Part shown: piece by piece, positions 33,216 through 43,921 of the stretch
Position numbering within the stretch: position 1 is the first letter of the stretch
Layout of the letters: the number at the start of each line of letters is the position of its first letter
Assembly: GCA_001310455.1 (NCBI GenBank)
Contig: BAXG01000003.1
Location: 124,001 to 188,000, forward strand
DNA: 64,000 bases
Direction: 5' to 3'
Origin: Photobacterium sp. JCM 19050
Lineage (GTDB): Bacteria > Pseudomonadota > Gammaproteobacteria > Enterobacterales > Vibrionaceae
Position numbers and translations under genes: made by a program
Notes under the pieces: generated by a model
The model's input: the letters and a program-made list of their open reading frames with translations, nothing else
Told to the model about the DNA's origin: nothing
Database searches by the model: none

Positions 33216-36200
33216 TCAAAGGAACGGATGACACACTCGGTCAGTCACTTTGGCTTCGGAAATTTCATTTAGTTGAATCAGGGTGTTAAGAACTGCCTCG
33301 CACAGTTTTCCTTTCGCATGCTCCGGCTGTTTTGCCAGAAGCTGCGACAACGAACCACTGTTTAACTTTTCCCCGAGATTTACGACTGACAGGCCAGCTT
33401 CCGCAATACCTTTCACAAATAAACAATGCTGTTGATTTTGTCGGTTAGGGTCCTTGTCAAACACCACCAGATCCGGCAGGGAGACAGCGAAAAAGTCAGG
33501 TGCCACCGGGTTTTCTGCATTTTCTTCAGCCCAACGAATCATGCTGTTAAGCAGTTCCTGCGCTTCAGCCGTCTCTCCGGTATAGTGCATGGATAACGCC
33601 TGGTACAACAGGTAGTCTGCAGGTTGGTCGTTGTAGTACTTGCTTTCGCCAATTTCCTGTTTGCCTTTTTTAGCCTTGGCAAAGTGATAATCAGCCAAAG
33701 CATCGTTCTCTTCCAAGCGATAACAGAGTGCCAACAGAAAGTGGATATCATTGTCCGTCTGTCCAACCAAGCGCCCCTCGCCAAGGTTAGACGGGTATTG
33801 TAGCGCTTGCCTCAATAATTCTGCGGCCTGAGAATAATCACCCTGATTGATACAGTCCATCGCACACCGTATCTGGTTGATTATAAATTGGCTGGTAATT
33901 TTGCCTTCTCCACCTTCCCAGGGGTGAAACTTACGCGTTGACAGAATATGTTTACATTCTTCAAGCTCGCCACAAATGTTGAGCAAATTCAGGTATTCCG
34001 CAACCAAGTCATCCCGTTTCAGTGTCAGATGCTCGTATCGCTTCAAAAACGCCAATCGCGCTTTCGGTGATTCACCCAATTCCCGCTTGATATAATCAAG
34101 TTCAAACAGAACCCTGGCATCTTCCGAGTTACGCTCAAAAGCCTGGGTCATAAGTTCCAGTGCCTGTTGGTGTTTCGACGCTATGTTGAAGCTGTAAACT
34201 GCCATATTTCGATATACCGGAGCAAACGCTTCATTTAGCTCCATGCAAACGTCCCAGTGCTTAACCGCCAGCGCATAGACTTTCTTGGCATAATGGAAAC
34301 AACCCAACAAATAGTTGGCAAAGTAGTCTTCCCGGAATGCCTTTAACACCTCGATTTCAGTCACAGTGTTCGGGAAAAGTACCTGATCAATGAAAGCCTT
34401 TTCGGCTGCATGACCAAGGGCACAGAAATCCCCTTCAACATATGCACTGTAATAGGAAACCATCGCCCCCTTGCTTTCACAAAGTGCCAGGATATTGCGA
34501 ACCGTTTCTATCTCTCCCAATGAGAGATAAAGGTTTGCCAGATGAATGACATTTACATCCCGGCCATTCATCAGTTGAAGATAAACAGACTTGTCTTTTT
34601 CCTGTCCGGTAAGGGCAAAACGCTGGTAGTGAAGTGCATAGCTAAGGGGCTGATATTTCAACTGCTCATCCAGAAACGCCAGAGCTTGCTGTGTCCGCCC
34701 CAGTTTTTGCAAAGCCACGGTTTTTGTGACAGTAGCCTGATAGTTCATGCCGTTGAATCGTAGCGCATTCCCGGCACAATCAAGTGCATCTTGTAAGCGT
34801 TGCTGCCTGAGTGCAACGCGGGCGGCACCTGCATACCCAGCATCACGCAATTGCCACTCCATGTGGATTTATACAAATCACGGTATGCCTCATCCAAATT
34901 GCCCAATTTTTCATGGGTACATCCACGAATGTAGCTGGCTTTTCCGCAAACCGGATTCTTGTTGTACTTGTGAGCACGTTTCAGCGCCTGATCGGCATAA
35001 TACAGAGCTGATTTAAAATCTGCGGCTTCAAAAGCTCGATGGGCCATTGCTACGTTGCAATTGTAATGAAGCGGGTCTCTCTTCAAGCCGTCAAGGTAGT
35101 AGTCCTCCGCATTGCGGGTAGCATGGTGATACTGCTCAAGGTGTTGCCCGATATAATAGAGTTCATCAATGCTGGTGGTCTCCGCCGGGAGAGTGGGAGC
35201 CTCGGCCGGATCGGGGGTTGGTTCGCCGCTGCTGATGTGTTCCTTATACTCGAGTGTGTTGTAACCACCAACTGACGTTACACGAATGGTCAGTCTGTCC
35301 GGGCTGTCGTAGTCAAGGTTGCGGACAATGCTTCTTCCGGGCTTCAAATTGATTTTCTCATCCACCAGCGTTTCTTTGTCATTATCAATGACCACTCGGC
35401 AGTTGTGCAGGTCGGCAATTGCGTAGACCCCCAGTCAACACCGTTACTCTTGCGCTGCAGTTTCAATGCCATATCGGTGTTGGCGTTGTGCACTTGAGCC
35501 AGTTCAGAATAAGGCAAGAAATGCTGAACAAACGACTTCTCTTCATGGCTATCTAGCCAAGTGAAATCCGGTTGATTATCTGTATAAACACCTGTCATCA
35601 GTTCGATATAAGGACCGTTTTCATCTGTCAGGTTACGGTCCCAAGCTAGGCCAAAGTCACAATTTCCCCACGTCCACTGTTTCTTCCCCGGTGAAACATG
35701 GTGGTTAGCAATGTGTAAGAGCCCACCCTTTTCATCGTGGCTGTACGCGCCCACAAAATCATAAGATGACTTGTCGGCCATATAAGAAGTGGGAACCGGG
35801 AGGTTTTTGTATCGGGAGATGTCAGTTCCAGGCGAATAATCAACTTTGTAGTACTCACCAACGGCAATAGGAAAAGCGGAAACATCCCGCTTGCCATGGT
35901 CATAAACTGCAGTAACGTCCGGCGGAAAAATACTCTGGTGATCATCACCTCCTTTAACAGCAGGGTTGGACCACCAGAGAAACTGGCGGGGTGTTTCGTT
36001 GCCATTGTATATTTTGCCGGTTATTTCAATCAGCGCTTTGTTTGGATAGAGTTTGAATCCCGCCATGACCTGTAAGCCATACATATGCTCAACTTCGCCC
36101 ATCCACACTGTCGCGGAGCCATCCGTATGGTGTTCAATTTTAAAGTCAACTGGCATAAAAGTGGTTGGCCTGTGGTGCTGAGGCCAGTTGAATTCAATAC

Positions 36201-36540
36201 CGCCAGAAATCCAGGGCCCCAGCAAGCCAACCAATGCAGGTTTGATTACATCATTACAATAGACGAAATCACGCTCATTCACTTTGTCATAGGCTTTGTG
36301 AATTCGGCCACCAAGTTCGGGAAGCAGCATTACTTTCAGGTAATCATTTTCCAAATAAATGGCCTGATAAGATTTGTCCTGCTTGTGATCTGAAATGCTG
36401 TCTATCACCATAAGGTAGACATTACCGGATGACCCCTGATAAACGCGTTTTTCGAGAAACAGGGGATTTGAATCTACTTTTCCAACCGAATAGGTAGGAA
36501 GTGTGACCACTTCTTGCCAAACTTTCACACTGTTATTCAT
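33216..36540 (-). CDS. DUF5107 and tetratricopeptide-repeat protein, about 1108 residues (two frameshifts)
   Basis: Three overlapping frames join by single-base losses near 35430 and 34861 into one 1108-residue protein. The first about 370 residues match the DUF5107 fold, related to galactose-mutarotase-like beta-sandwiches (LPELGGRIHKAYDK, GGIEFNWPQHHRP, NPAVKGGDDHQSIFPPD). The rest is helical with about a dozen TPR-like units (YQATVTKTVALQKLGRTQQAL, FAPVYRNMAVYSFNIASKHQQAL). No signal peptide, so cytoplasmic. It is divergent from a sugar/H+ symporter with ROK-type palindromes between them. A carbohydrate-processing role is inferred; the reaction is unknown. Confidence 0.85.
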
Positions 36541-36620
36541 CTGATTACACCTTCACTGATTAACGTTGCGAGCAGTCTATGAAAGCCCGATCCACAGAAC
36601 CGGCGAACAGCTCACGCCTT

Positions 36621-36641
36621 TCAGTAAACGAAGTTAAGTAT
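36621..36641. promoter_or_regulatory. Second, degenerate ROK-type operator
   Basis: TCAGTAAAC-GAA-GTTAAGTAT matches most positions of the perfect palindrome at 36741-36761. It is nearer the DUF5107 gene, so the two sites could serve the two divergent promoters. Confidence 0.45.
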
Positions 36642-36740
36642 TCAACCTCCTTCCAATAGCCCATTGCAATACAACAAAATAAAACCTTAAAAATCATCAT
36701 TTTATTTGTTGAAATTAGCTTCATTTCCTTATCTCACTTT

Positions 36741-36761
36741 TTAGTTAACGTCGTTAACTAA
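36741..36761. promoter_or_regulatory. ROK-type operator palindrome
   Basis: TTAGTTAAC-GTC-GTTAACTAA is a perfect 9-bp inverted repeat around a 3-bp centre, resembling operators of ROK repressors such as XylR. It lies 135 bp before the symporter gene in the divergent region. The ROK gene at 38377-39570 is the obvious candidate regulator. Confidence 0.75.
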
Positions 36762-36895
36762 AGTGTGTGATGACTCGTTAGATTTCATTTACCAACTCCA
36801 CCTAGACTGCATATCGTTCGGCGAAAATACTGACATGTCACCACTTCCCGAAGCATTGCAGCTTTTATTCTGAATTTATAAATAGTGGGAAAGGT

Positions 36896-38338
36896 ATGAA
36901 CAGATTACACACAGATACCAGCCAGCGGCTCAACAACCGCAATATCTGGCTAATTAGTTTGGTGGCCGCGTGTGGCGGCTTATTGTTCGGATACGACTGG
37001 GTAGTCATTGGAGGTGCAAAACCTTTTTATGAAGCTCACTTTAATATCACAAGTGCGTCTCTTTCTGGCTGGGCCATGAGCTCCGCTTTAGTGGGTTGTA
37101 TGCTCGGTGCTTTCATTGCTGGAACTCTAGCAGACAAGTATGGCCGCAAAAGACCGCTGCTACTGGCAGCCACGCTGTTTGTCCTATCAGCATGGGGGAC
37201 AGCGATTGCTTGGTCTTTTAACACCTTCGTTTTTTTCCGCATAGTGGGTGGTGTGGGTATAGGCTTGGCATCCGCACTTTCACCCATGTACATAGCTGAA
37301 ATTGCCCCCGCAGAAAAACGCGGAAAACTGGTCGCTATGAACCAGCTGACTATCGTAATAGGAGTACTTGCGGCCCAACTCATAAATTTGATGATTGCCC
37401 AACCAGTTCCTTCCACAGCCACGCTTACTGAAATTTCCGCCAGTTGGAATGGTCAATTGGGTTGGCGATACATGTTTGGTGCTGAACTTGTACCGGCAAT
37501 CGCATTTATGGTTTTGATATTTGCTATTCCTGAATCTCCGCGCTGGTTGGTAAAAGTAGGTCGCGACAACCATGCGCTGAAGTGCTTACTAAAATTAGGT
37601 AATCGTCAATACGCCGAAACCACCATTGCGGAAATACGTACAACGCTATCGGCAGAAACAAAACAGCTTCCCATTAATGCGCTACTGCGTCCTGATATAA
37701 AACCCATATTAATCATCGGAGTAACGCTTGCGATTTTCCAGCAATGGTGCGGTATCAATATCATTTTCAACTACGCACAAGAGATATTCGCCTCGGCCGG
37801 ATTCGATATAAACGATACGTTGAAATCTATTGTAGCAACGGGTTTGATCAACCTACTGTTTACCATTCTGGCAATTCCGTTTGTAGATAAGATTGGTCGA
37901 CGCAAATTGATGATTATCGGCTCCGCAGGACTAACAGTAATTTACGGCTTAATGGCCTTCGCTTATGCCAACAGCATCCTTGGTTTACCTGTGTTGGTTT
38001 TGGTACTTATTGCCATCTCTATCTATGCCATGACACTCGCTCCAGTAACCTGGGTGTTGCTGTCCGAAATTTTCCCAAACAAAGTACGTGGCACCGCCAT
38101 GTCTGTTGCAACCCTGGCACTTTGGATAGCTTGTTTTGTCCTAACTTACACGTTCCCCCTACTCAACAGCGGTTTGGGTGCCTCTGGCAGCTTTCTTTTG
38201 TACGGCATCATCTGTGCGCTAGGTTGTGCGTTCATTGTGAAAAACGTTCCCGAGACTAAAGGACGCTCATTGGAAGAACTGGAAAAAGAGATGTTGAAAG
38301 GAAGGACAAAAAAGTCACTGAAGGACGCAACAGTGTAA
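36896..38338 (+). CDS. Sugar/H+ symporter (MFS sugar porter family)
   Basis: A 12-helix inner-membrane transporter of 480 residues in the XylE/AraE/GalP group. Signature motifs are all present: GGLLFGYDWVVIGGA in helix 1, DKYGRKRPLL in loop 2-3, RIVGGVGIGLAS, PESPRWLV after helix 6, DKIGRRKLM in loop 8-9, and the C-terminal PETKGRSLEELE. Intact. Its sugar is unknown; the neighbours (ROK regulator, epimerase-like protein, DUF5107 protein) make it the entry route of this locus. Confidence 0.93.
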   Translation: MNRLHTDTSQRLNNRNIWLISLVAACGGLLFGYDWVVIGGAKPFYEAHFNITSASLSGWAMSSALVGCMLGAFIAGTLADKYGRKRPLLLAATLFVLSAWGTAIAWSFNTFVFFRIVGGVGIGLASALSPMYIAEIAPAEKRGKLVAMNQLTIVIGVLAAQLINLMIAQPVPSTATLTEISASWNGQLGWRYMFGAELVPAIAFMVLIFAIPESPRWLVKVGRDNHALKCLLKLGNRQYAETTIAEIRTTLSAETKQLPINALLRPDIKPILIIGVTLAIFQQWCGINIIFNYAQEIFASAGFDINDTLKSIVATGLINLLFTILAIPFVDKIGRRKLMIIGSAGLTVIYGLMAFAYANSILGLPVLVLVLIAISIYAMTLAPVTWVLLSEIFPNKVRGTAMSVATLALWIACFVLTYTFPLLNSGLGASGSFLLYGIICALGCAFIVKNVPETKGRSLEELEKEMLKGRTKKSLKDATV

Positions 38339-38341
38339 ATT

Positions 38342-38385
38342 GAAAAACCCGGTAGCTCGATGGAATTTCAGACAAGCTACCGGGT
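38342..38385. terminator. Convergent bidirectional terminator
   Basis: ACCCGGTAGCT and AGCTACCGGGT form an 11-bp stem between the symporter and ROK genes. The minus-strand side is followed by T5 and overlaps the last codons and stop of the ROK gene. Confidence 0.85.
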
Positions 38386-39570
38386 ACTCATTTTATTCAG
38401 TTCATTTTCCACCCAAAGATAGCCGATGCCTTCCAGCTTTTGAGCTTCAGTCAGCGCCCCAAAAGAGATGGAGGTCACTTCCTGCTCCCAATGCAAGCCA
38501 GATTCAAAAGGATTAGAGAGCGTTTCCCTGACTATCGTTGAAAGCCAGCGTTCGCCCAGGCAACAGGTTTCTCCGTAAAGGAAGATTTTGTTTATATCCA
38601 AAGTGACAAGAAAATTGTAGAGGGTTAAACCGATGAACTTCGCCGCACGGAGCACGACTTCGACAGCATCCGGCTCACCTTGCTCATACAACTGTACTAA
38701 CTGTGAGAATGTAACCTTAACCCCTTTCATGCCCGAATACCGCAGGCACATGGCAGGGATAGAGGCTTCTGTTTCAAGGCATCCCTCACGGCCACAACCA
38801 CAGATCAGGCCATTCGCTCCAACGAAAGTATGCCCGATCTGTCCACTGCCGAAATGTGGACCACGGTATATATCGCCGTTAATCAGAAACGATGATCCAA
38901 TGCCTTCACCGATGTTGAGAACGCAAAAATCCCGATCATTGTTGTCATGCAGCCACTTCTCTGCCAATGCCAGCATGACACAGTCATTATCGAGCAAAAT
39001 TTCGACCTTCAGCCGCGTTTGCAATATGTACTTGAGTTCAAAATCATGTTGCCAACTGGCATGCGGCATACGCAATGAAGCCCCTGACTTGATATCAACT
39101 TGCCCATGAACTGCCAACGCCAGACGATAATTCTCAACTCCGGCAGAAGCCGAAATTTCCACTATCAATTGGATTATCTGTTCAACAAGGTCTTCTGGAG
39201 AATCAGTTTGAATATCGCGCTGATGCAAGTCGCAAAGAGGCGACATATGGTTGTCCAGCGCAATAGCAGAAACAAAAAGCGGGCTGACATTCAGGCAAAT
39301 CGTATTGGGAATTTGCTGCGTAATTTTAACCATCCCCTGATGATTTCCGCGTCCTTGATGCGTACCAGAAAGCACTTCTACATGCCCGGATGCCTCAAGA
39401 TCGTTAACAATTTTTGTTACCGCAGGGATAGACAGACCTGTAAACCTACTGAGCCTGGATTTTGGCAAGCCTTTGTGTCTGTAGAGCAATTTCAGCACCA
39501 GTTTTCGGTTCATTTCCCGAATGTCCTGGTGAGTCATACCCAATGACCTGTTGACATTTTGTTCAGACAT
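38377..39570 (-). CDS. ROK family transcriptional regulator with zinc cluster (NagC/Mlc type)
   Basis: A 397-residue regulator. The winged helix-turn-helix is at about residues 18-75 (LPKSRLSRFTGLSIPAVTKIVNDL). The ROK domain has NIGEGIGSSFLINGDIYRG and the complete zinc motif CGCGREGCLE, unlike the ROK protein at 7950. It is intact, convergent with the symporter and divergent from the epimerase-like gene, 37 bases away. It probably binds the palindromes at 36621 and 36741. Confidence 0.92.
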   Translation of the reverse strand: MSEQNVNRSLGMTHQDIREMNRKLVLKLLYRHKGLPKSRLSRFTGLSIPAVTKIVNDLEASGHVEVLSGTHQGRGNHQGMVKITQQIPNTICLNVSPLFVSAIALDNHMSPLCDLHQRDIQTDSPEDLVEQIIQLIVEISASAGVENYRLALAVHGQVDIKSGASLRMPHASWQHDFELKYILQTRLKVEILLDNDCVMLALAEKWLHDNNDRDFCVLNIGEGIGSSFLINGDIYRGPHFGSGQIGHTFVGANGLICGCGREGCLETEASIPAMCLRYSGMKGVKVTFSQLVQLYEQGEPDAVEVVLRAAKFIGLTLYNFLVTLDINKIFLYGETCCLGERWLSTIVRETLSNPFESGLHWEQEVTSISFGALTEAQKLEGIGYLWVENELNKMSTR

Positions 39571-39607
39571 GGAAAACCTTTAAAACAACCTGAAATAGGA
39601 AGGCTCT

Positions 39608-40496
39608 GTGAATAAAGAATATATCATCAACAACAAATATTTTTCTCTAGGTGTCAGTAGAAATGGTGGGTGTATCACTCATTTCAACTATAGATTAAAC
39701 GATGGAAAACAGTTTCCAATATTTCGCCCAACTGATTGGGCAAACCTGGACCTACCATTTTCTGTAAACACCGGTTTATTCCCCATGATGCCAGTGGTAA
39801 ACAGAATAAAGAAAAATGCTTTCCCGTGGGATGGGAAATACATTCAGCTCAAAAACAATCTTGCCGATCCTTATTACTTCCTTCATGGAGATGGTTGGCT
39901 GAAAGAGTGGAAAATATTGCCTTCACACCCAGATCAGATTCGACTTTATCTTCCCCTGGATAAAAAAGCGACAGCCCTTTCCACTACAATGCCTTACTGA
40001 CCATTACCCTTTCTGAAACCGGCTTGGGATTTGAATTGACTCTCACCAACAAAGGCGAAAGTGCCATGCCTTTCGGTATAGGCTTACATCCTTTCTTTCA
40101 TCTGGAAGGCGGGAGCCGCGTGCATTTTGAACATAGCGGGCTCTGGGTGAGGATACCGATTATCTGCCAACAGACTACACTGAAAGCTTTGCTGACTACT
40201 TAAACTTCAATATTAGCAAGCAGGTTCCGGATAACTGGATTAACAACGGCTATTTTTCCGAACAAGGATTAAACGCAACAATATTGCACACCAACGGTAT
40301 TTCCGTGCAATTACACTGTGAACATCAGTTTTTCCAGGTTTACAAACCGAAGGGACGATCAAACTTTATTTGTATTGAACCCCAAACTCAATTCGTCAAC
40401 GCTCACAATGATGCGGAATATAAAAGTTTGACAGTTCTCAAACCGAAAGAATCTATGACCATGAATTGTTACATATCCGCTGTCAACAAAAGCTGA
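39608..40496 (+). CDS. Aldose 1-epimerase-like protein (two frameshifts)
   Basis: A mutarotase-fold protein of 296 residues after correcting single-base losses near 39966 (an A run) and 40147. Family positions include NRIKKNAFPWDGK, the His in LHGDGWLKEW, and the HPFFHL segment. The C-terminal QFVNAHND is close to the usual active-site Glu region. The start is GTG at 39608 with AGGAAGG upstream. It would supply the reactive anomer of the sugar imported by the symporter, or act on a related sugar. Confidence 0.82.
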
Positions 40497-40679
40497 GCGG
40501 TTTAATGAAAGCCTATATATCCGTTGCTGTATATCCTTGTTTATACTTAATACCTTAGTATTACATCATTGATATTCTTTATTTATTTACCTCTAAAAAA
40601 TTGGTTTCAACCACTCAGAGTATTCAGGACATTGGTCCTATTAACATGAGGTAAATGAATGTCATATTAATGTTCCAAG
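40497..40679. other. Intergenic region
   Basis: AT-rich stretch between the epimerase-like gene and the melA terminator. I see no gene or structured element in it. Confidence 0.4.
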
Positions 40680-40704
40680 AAAAAAGGGCAGCCATGCTGC
40701 CCTT
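40680..40704. terminator. Terminator of melA
   Basis: AAGGGCAGC, CAT and GCTGCCCTT form the hairpin. On the minus strand it is followed by T6, so it mainly serves melA, and it may also stop readthrough from the epimerase-like gene. Confidence 0.85.
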
Positions 40705-40754
40705 CGCCAAAAAATCATCCGGTGGTCGGCGAGTAAAGTTGGGAGATAAAACTA

Positions 40755-42116
40755 CTACTGCTTTTTCTGTGCCCACTGTGGCAGCCAGTCGCCGTGGGCT
40801 TCACGCAGCCGGTCCACCAAGGACCATATTTGGTCAAGATCCAGCTCAGCACCTGTGTGGGGGTCCATCATCGCGGCATGATAGATATGCTCCGGGTTTT
40901 CGGTCATCAACGCTTCAACAACCAGCGACTGCACATTGATGGACGATTGCATAATCGCAGCAAGCTGTGGCGGCAATTCACCGATATAAGTCGGCTGGAT
41001 TCCATTGCGGTCAACCAGGCATGGCACTTCAACTGCACAGCCATCTGGCAGCGAAGTAATAAGGCCGGTATTGGCAACGTTGCCGTAAATCACGGTCGGC
41101 ACGCCAGTCCACGCAGCGTTAATGATTTCAGAGGCATATTCATTGCTCTTTTTGATCTCAATTTCCGCCGCCCCTTGCAACTCCGCAGACTCTTTCTTCC
41201 AGTTTTCAATCTGCTCGATACAGCGCATCGGGTATTCATCAAGAGGGATGGCAAACTTCTCAATCAGATCATCACGGCCTTCTTTGATAAACCATGGTGA
41301 GTATTCTGCAAAGTGCTCCGAGCTTTCCGTTACGTAGTAGCCTGTACGCTTCATCATTTCGTAGCGAACGATATTTTTGCACCGCTCAGACTCCTCGCTG
41401 ATCTCTTTTGGCAACACGCCATCGGCATAACCTTTTTGCAGTCGCGGGTAAAGGTCGCGGAAGCTGCCGTCTTCCTGCTTTTCTTCGTACTTGAGGAAAA
41501 ACGCCTGGTGGTTAATGCCCGCGCAGCGGTAGCGGATCCTGCTCATCGGGATATCCAGCTCTTTCGCCAGCAGCTCAGCGGTATGTTGGACGGAATGGCA
41601 AAGACCAACCTGCTTAATAGCCGGGTATTTTTTGGCTATCGCCCAGGTATTGATCGCCATGGGGTTAACATATTGGAGCAGTAGCGCATCCGGACACACT
41701 TCCAGCATGTCTTCACAAATCGACCACAAATGCGGCACAGTGCGAAGGCCACGCATAATGCCGCCGACACCGAGCGTATCCGCAATGGTCTGGCGAAGGC
41801 CAAATTCCTTCGGAATCTCAAAATCGGTGATGGTACACGGATCATATCCCCCAATCTGGAAAGCGACGATAACGAAATCTGCTCCTTCCAGCGCCTCTTT
41901 CTGAACCAAATGCGTGGAAATACGCGCCTCAACACCGAGTTTGTTCACCATACGGTTAGCAACAGTTTCTGATTCGCTGAGCCTTACCGGGTCAATATCC
42001 ATGAGGGCAACGTCGGCACCGCTCAGTGCATTGCGCTGAAGGATATCTCCGATGATATTTTTCATGAACACCGTCGAACCGGCACCGATAAATGTGATTT
42101 TTGGATACTTCTTCAT
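40755..42116 (-). CDS. melA: Alpha-galactosidase, glycoside hydrolase family 4
   Basis: Cleaves melibiose, raffinose and other alpha-galactosides by the NAD- and Mn-dependent redox mechanism of GH4. Similarity to E. coli MelA runs end to end: NAD motif ITFIGAGST near residue 6, metal and catalytic segments VNPMAINTW, VGLCHSVQ and CAGINHQAF, and the ending DRLREAHGDWLPQW. I start at 42116 (MKKYPKITF); an upstream in-frame start gives 27 unlikely extra residues. Intact, 453 residues. Last gene of the peptide-type ABC cluster, which is its likely importer. Confidence 0.95.
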   Translation of the reverse strand: MKKYPKITFIGAGSTVFMKNIIGDILQRNALSGADVALMDIDPVRLSESETVANRMVNKLGVEARISTHLVQKEALEGADFVIVAFQIGGYDPCTITDFEIPKEFGLRQTIADTLGVGGIMRGLRTVPHLWSICEDMLEVCPDALLLQYVNPMAINTWAIAKKYPAIKQVGLCHSVQHTAELLAKELDIPMSRIRYRCAGINHQAFFLKYEEKQEDGSFRDLYPRLQKGYADGVLPKEISEESERCKNIVRYEMMKRTGYYVTESSEHFAEYSPWFIKEGRDDLIEKFAIPLDEYPMRCIEQIENWKKESAELQGAAEIEIKKSNEYASEIINAAWTGVPTVIYGNVANTGLITSLPDGCAVEVPCLVDRNGIQPTYIGELPPQLAAIMQSSINVQSLVVEALMTENPEHIYHAAMMDPHTGAELDLDQIWSLVDRLREAHGDWLPQWAQKKQ

Positions 42117-42272
42117 GGTTACTGTCTTCCCTAAATACCCGAAACTGGATTTCGGTTTTCCTCTTCTCGAAATTAAATTTAAATCTATCCAGCCCATGCT
42201 TTCTTCCGGATTAGAACTCTTCGCTTCCGGAAATTAAGTAAATTGTCTGAATAGTTTTCTGTGCAAACCAAG

Positions 42273-42306
42273 CCCGGGCAACATTGCCTATGCATTGATG
42301 CCCGGG
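42273..42306 (-). promoter_or_regulatory. Intercistronic hairpin before melA
   Basis: CCCGGGCA and TGCCCGGG form a perfect 8-bp stem with an 18-base loop, in the 197-base gap between the ABC ATPase and melA. It lacks a strong T-run and may attenuate or process the transcript. Confidence 0.55.
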
Positions 42307-42313
42307 GATTTAT

Positions 42314-43921
42314 TTATGCCACGACATCAAACGCTGCTTTAACAAGGCGGCGCGTGTAACCGGACTTCGGTTGGTCCATCACCTCCTGTGTAGGACCCGC
42401 TTCAACCACAGTCCCATTCCTCATCACCAACACATTGTGACAAAGCGCCCTGACCACTTTGAGGTCATGGCTGATGAACACATAGCTCAACCCGTGTTTT
42501 TTCTGCAGGTCTTTCAGAAGGTCGATAATTTGCGCCTGGATGGATAAATCCAGCGCCGATGTCGGCTCATCCAGCAGAATAAATTCCGGTTTGAGAATGA
42601 CTGCCCGCGCTATCGCAAGACGCTGCCGCTGCCCTCCGGAAAATTCATGGGGGAACCGGTCAAGGGAATCCTCCGGCATCTGGACATCTTCCAAAGCCTG
42701 CAGGATCAGTTTTTCCCGCTCCTCCGGTGTTTTCCCTATCCCGTTCACTATCAGCCTTCTTCAAGGATTTGGCGGATGATCATGCGCGGGTTAAGTGAAG
42801 AGAACGGATCCTGGAAAACCACCTGCATCCGGGTACGCAAAGGTTGCATCTCCTTTCTGCCCAAGTTCTGGATTTCCCGGTTTTCAAACTGGATAGTACC
42901 GGCCTGGATCGGGTTTAAACGCAGCAACGACATACCCAGGGTGGATTTCCCGGACCCCGACTCTCCGACAATCCCGAGGGTCTCTCCCTTTTTTACTGTG
43001 GTAGAAACATTATTTACCGCCACAATTTCAGTATGTTTCCGGTTAAAGAAACCGCCGTGCTTAATATTGAAGACAACCCGCAAATCCTCACCGACCAAGA
43101 TGGTATCACTCCCGGCTTTCAACTGCTCCGGCAGGCCTTTTGGCTCTGAGTTGATCAGGTGGCGGGTGTAGGGGTGCTGCGGATGGTTAAAGACGTCTTC
43201 CGTCACTCCCCTTTCCACCACTTCCCCGTAACGCATCACAACCACGGAATCTGACATATGGCGAACCACGGTAAGGTCATGGGTAATCAGAATGATGCCC
43301 ATGTTGTGTTTAGCCTGCAGATCCTTCAGCAGTGACAGAATTTCCGCCTGGACCGTCACATCCAGCGCCGTGGTAGGCTCGTCGGCAATCAGTAAATCCG
43401 GGTTGTTTGCCAACGCCATGGCGATCATTACACGCTGTCTCTGCCCGCCTGACATTTCATGGGGATATTGGGCGTAGCGCGCTTCCGGGTCCGGCAGTTG
43501 TACTTCATCGAGCAGCCTGATCACTTCCGCTTTCAGTGCGCTTTTCGGCATCGGCCGATGCGCCGTAATTATCTCTGCGACCTGATCGCCAATCCGGTAT
43601 ACCGGGTTGAGGCTGGTCAGTGGCTCCTGAAAGATCATGGAAATCCGGTTACCCCTAATCGCCTGCATCTGCAACTCGGAGTAGCTGGCAATATCCTCTC
43701 CCATGAACTGGATATTGGTGTCCTGCCCGACTACTGCATTCGTCGCCAGCATACCCATGATGCGCGGGCTGTGACGGATTTTCCGGAACCGGATTCTCCG
43801 ACCACCGCCAGAGTCTCTCCCCGGTTTACGGCATAGCGACATCACGGACCGCCTCTTTCACGCCTGTTGCGGTGCGAAAAGAGACCTTTACGTTGTCGAT
43901 TTTCAGTAATTGATCAGTCAT
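42314..43921 (-). CDS. Double-domain ABC ATPase, dipeptide/oligopeptide type (three frameshift sites)
   Basis: A fused DppD-DppF-like ATPase of about 536 residues. The first domain has signature MSGGQRQRV and Walker [13 protein letters not shown]; its Walker A GESGSGKS lies in the part broken near 43833 and 43773. The second domain has Walker [12 protein letters not shown] and, after a break near 42757, signature FSGGQRQRL and [10 protein letters not shown]. The ATG at 43921 overlaps the permease stop. Gene order with melA and a MelR-like gene indicates alpha-galactosides rather than peptides as substrate. Confidence 0.9.
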
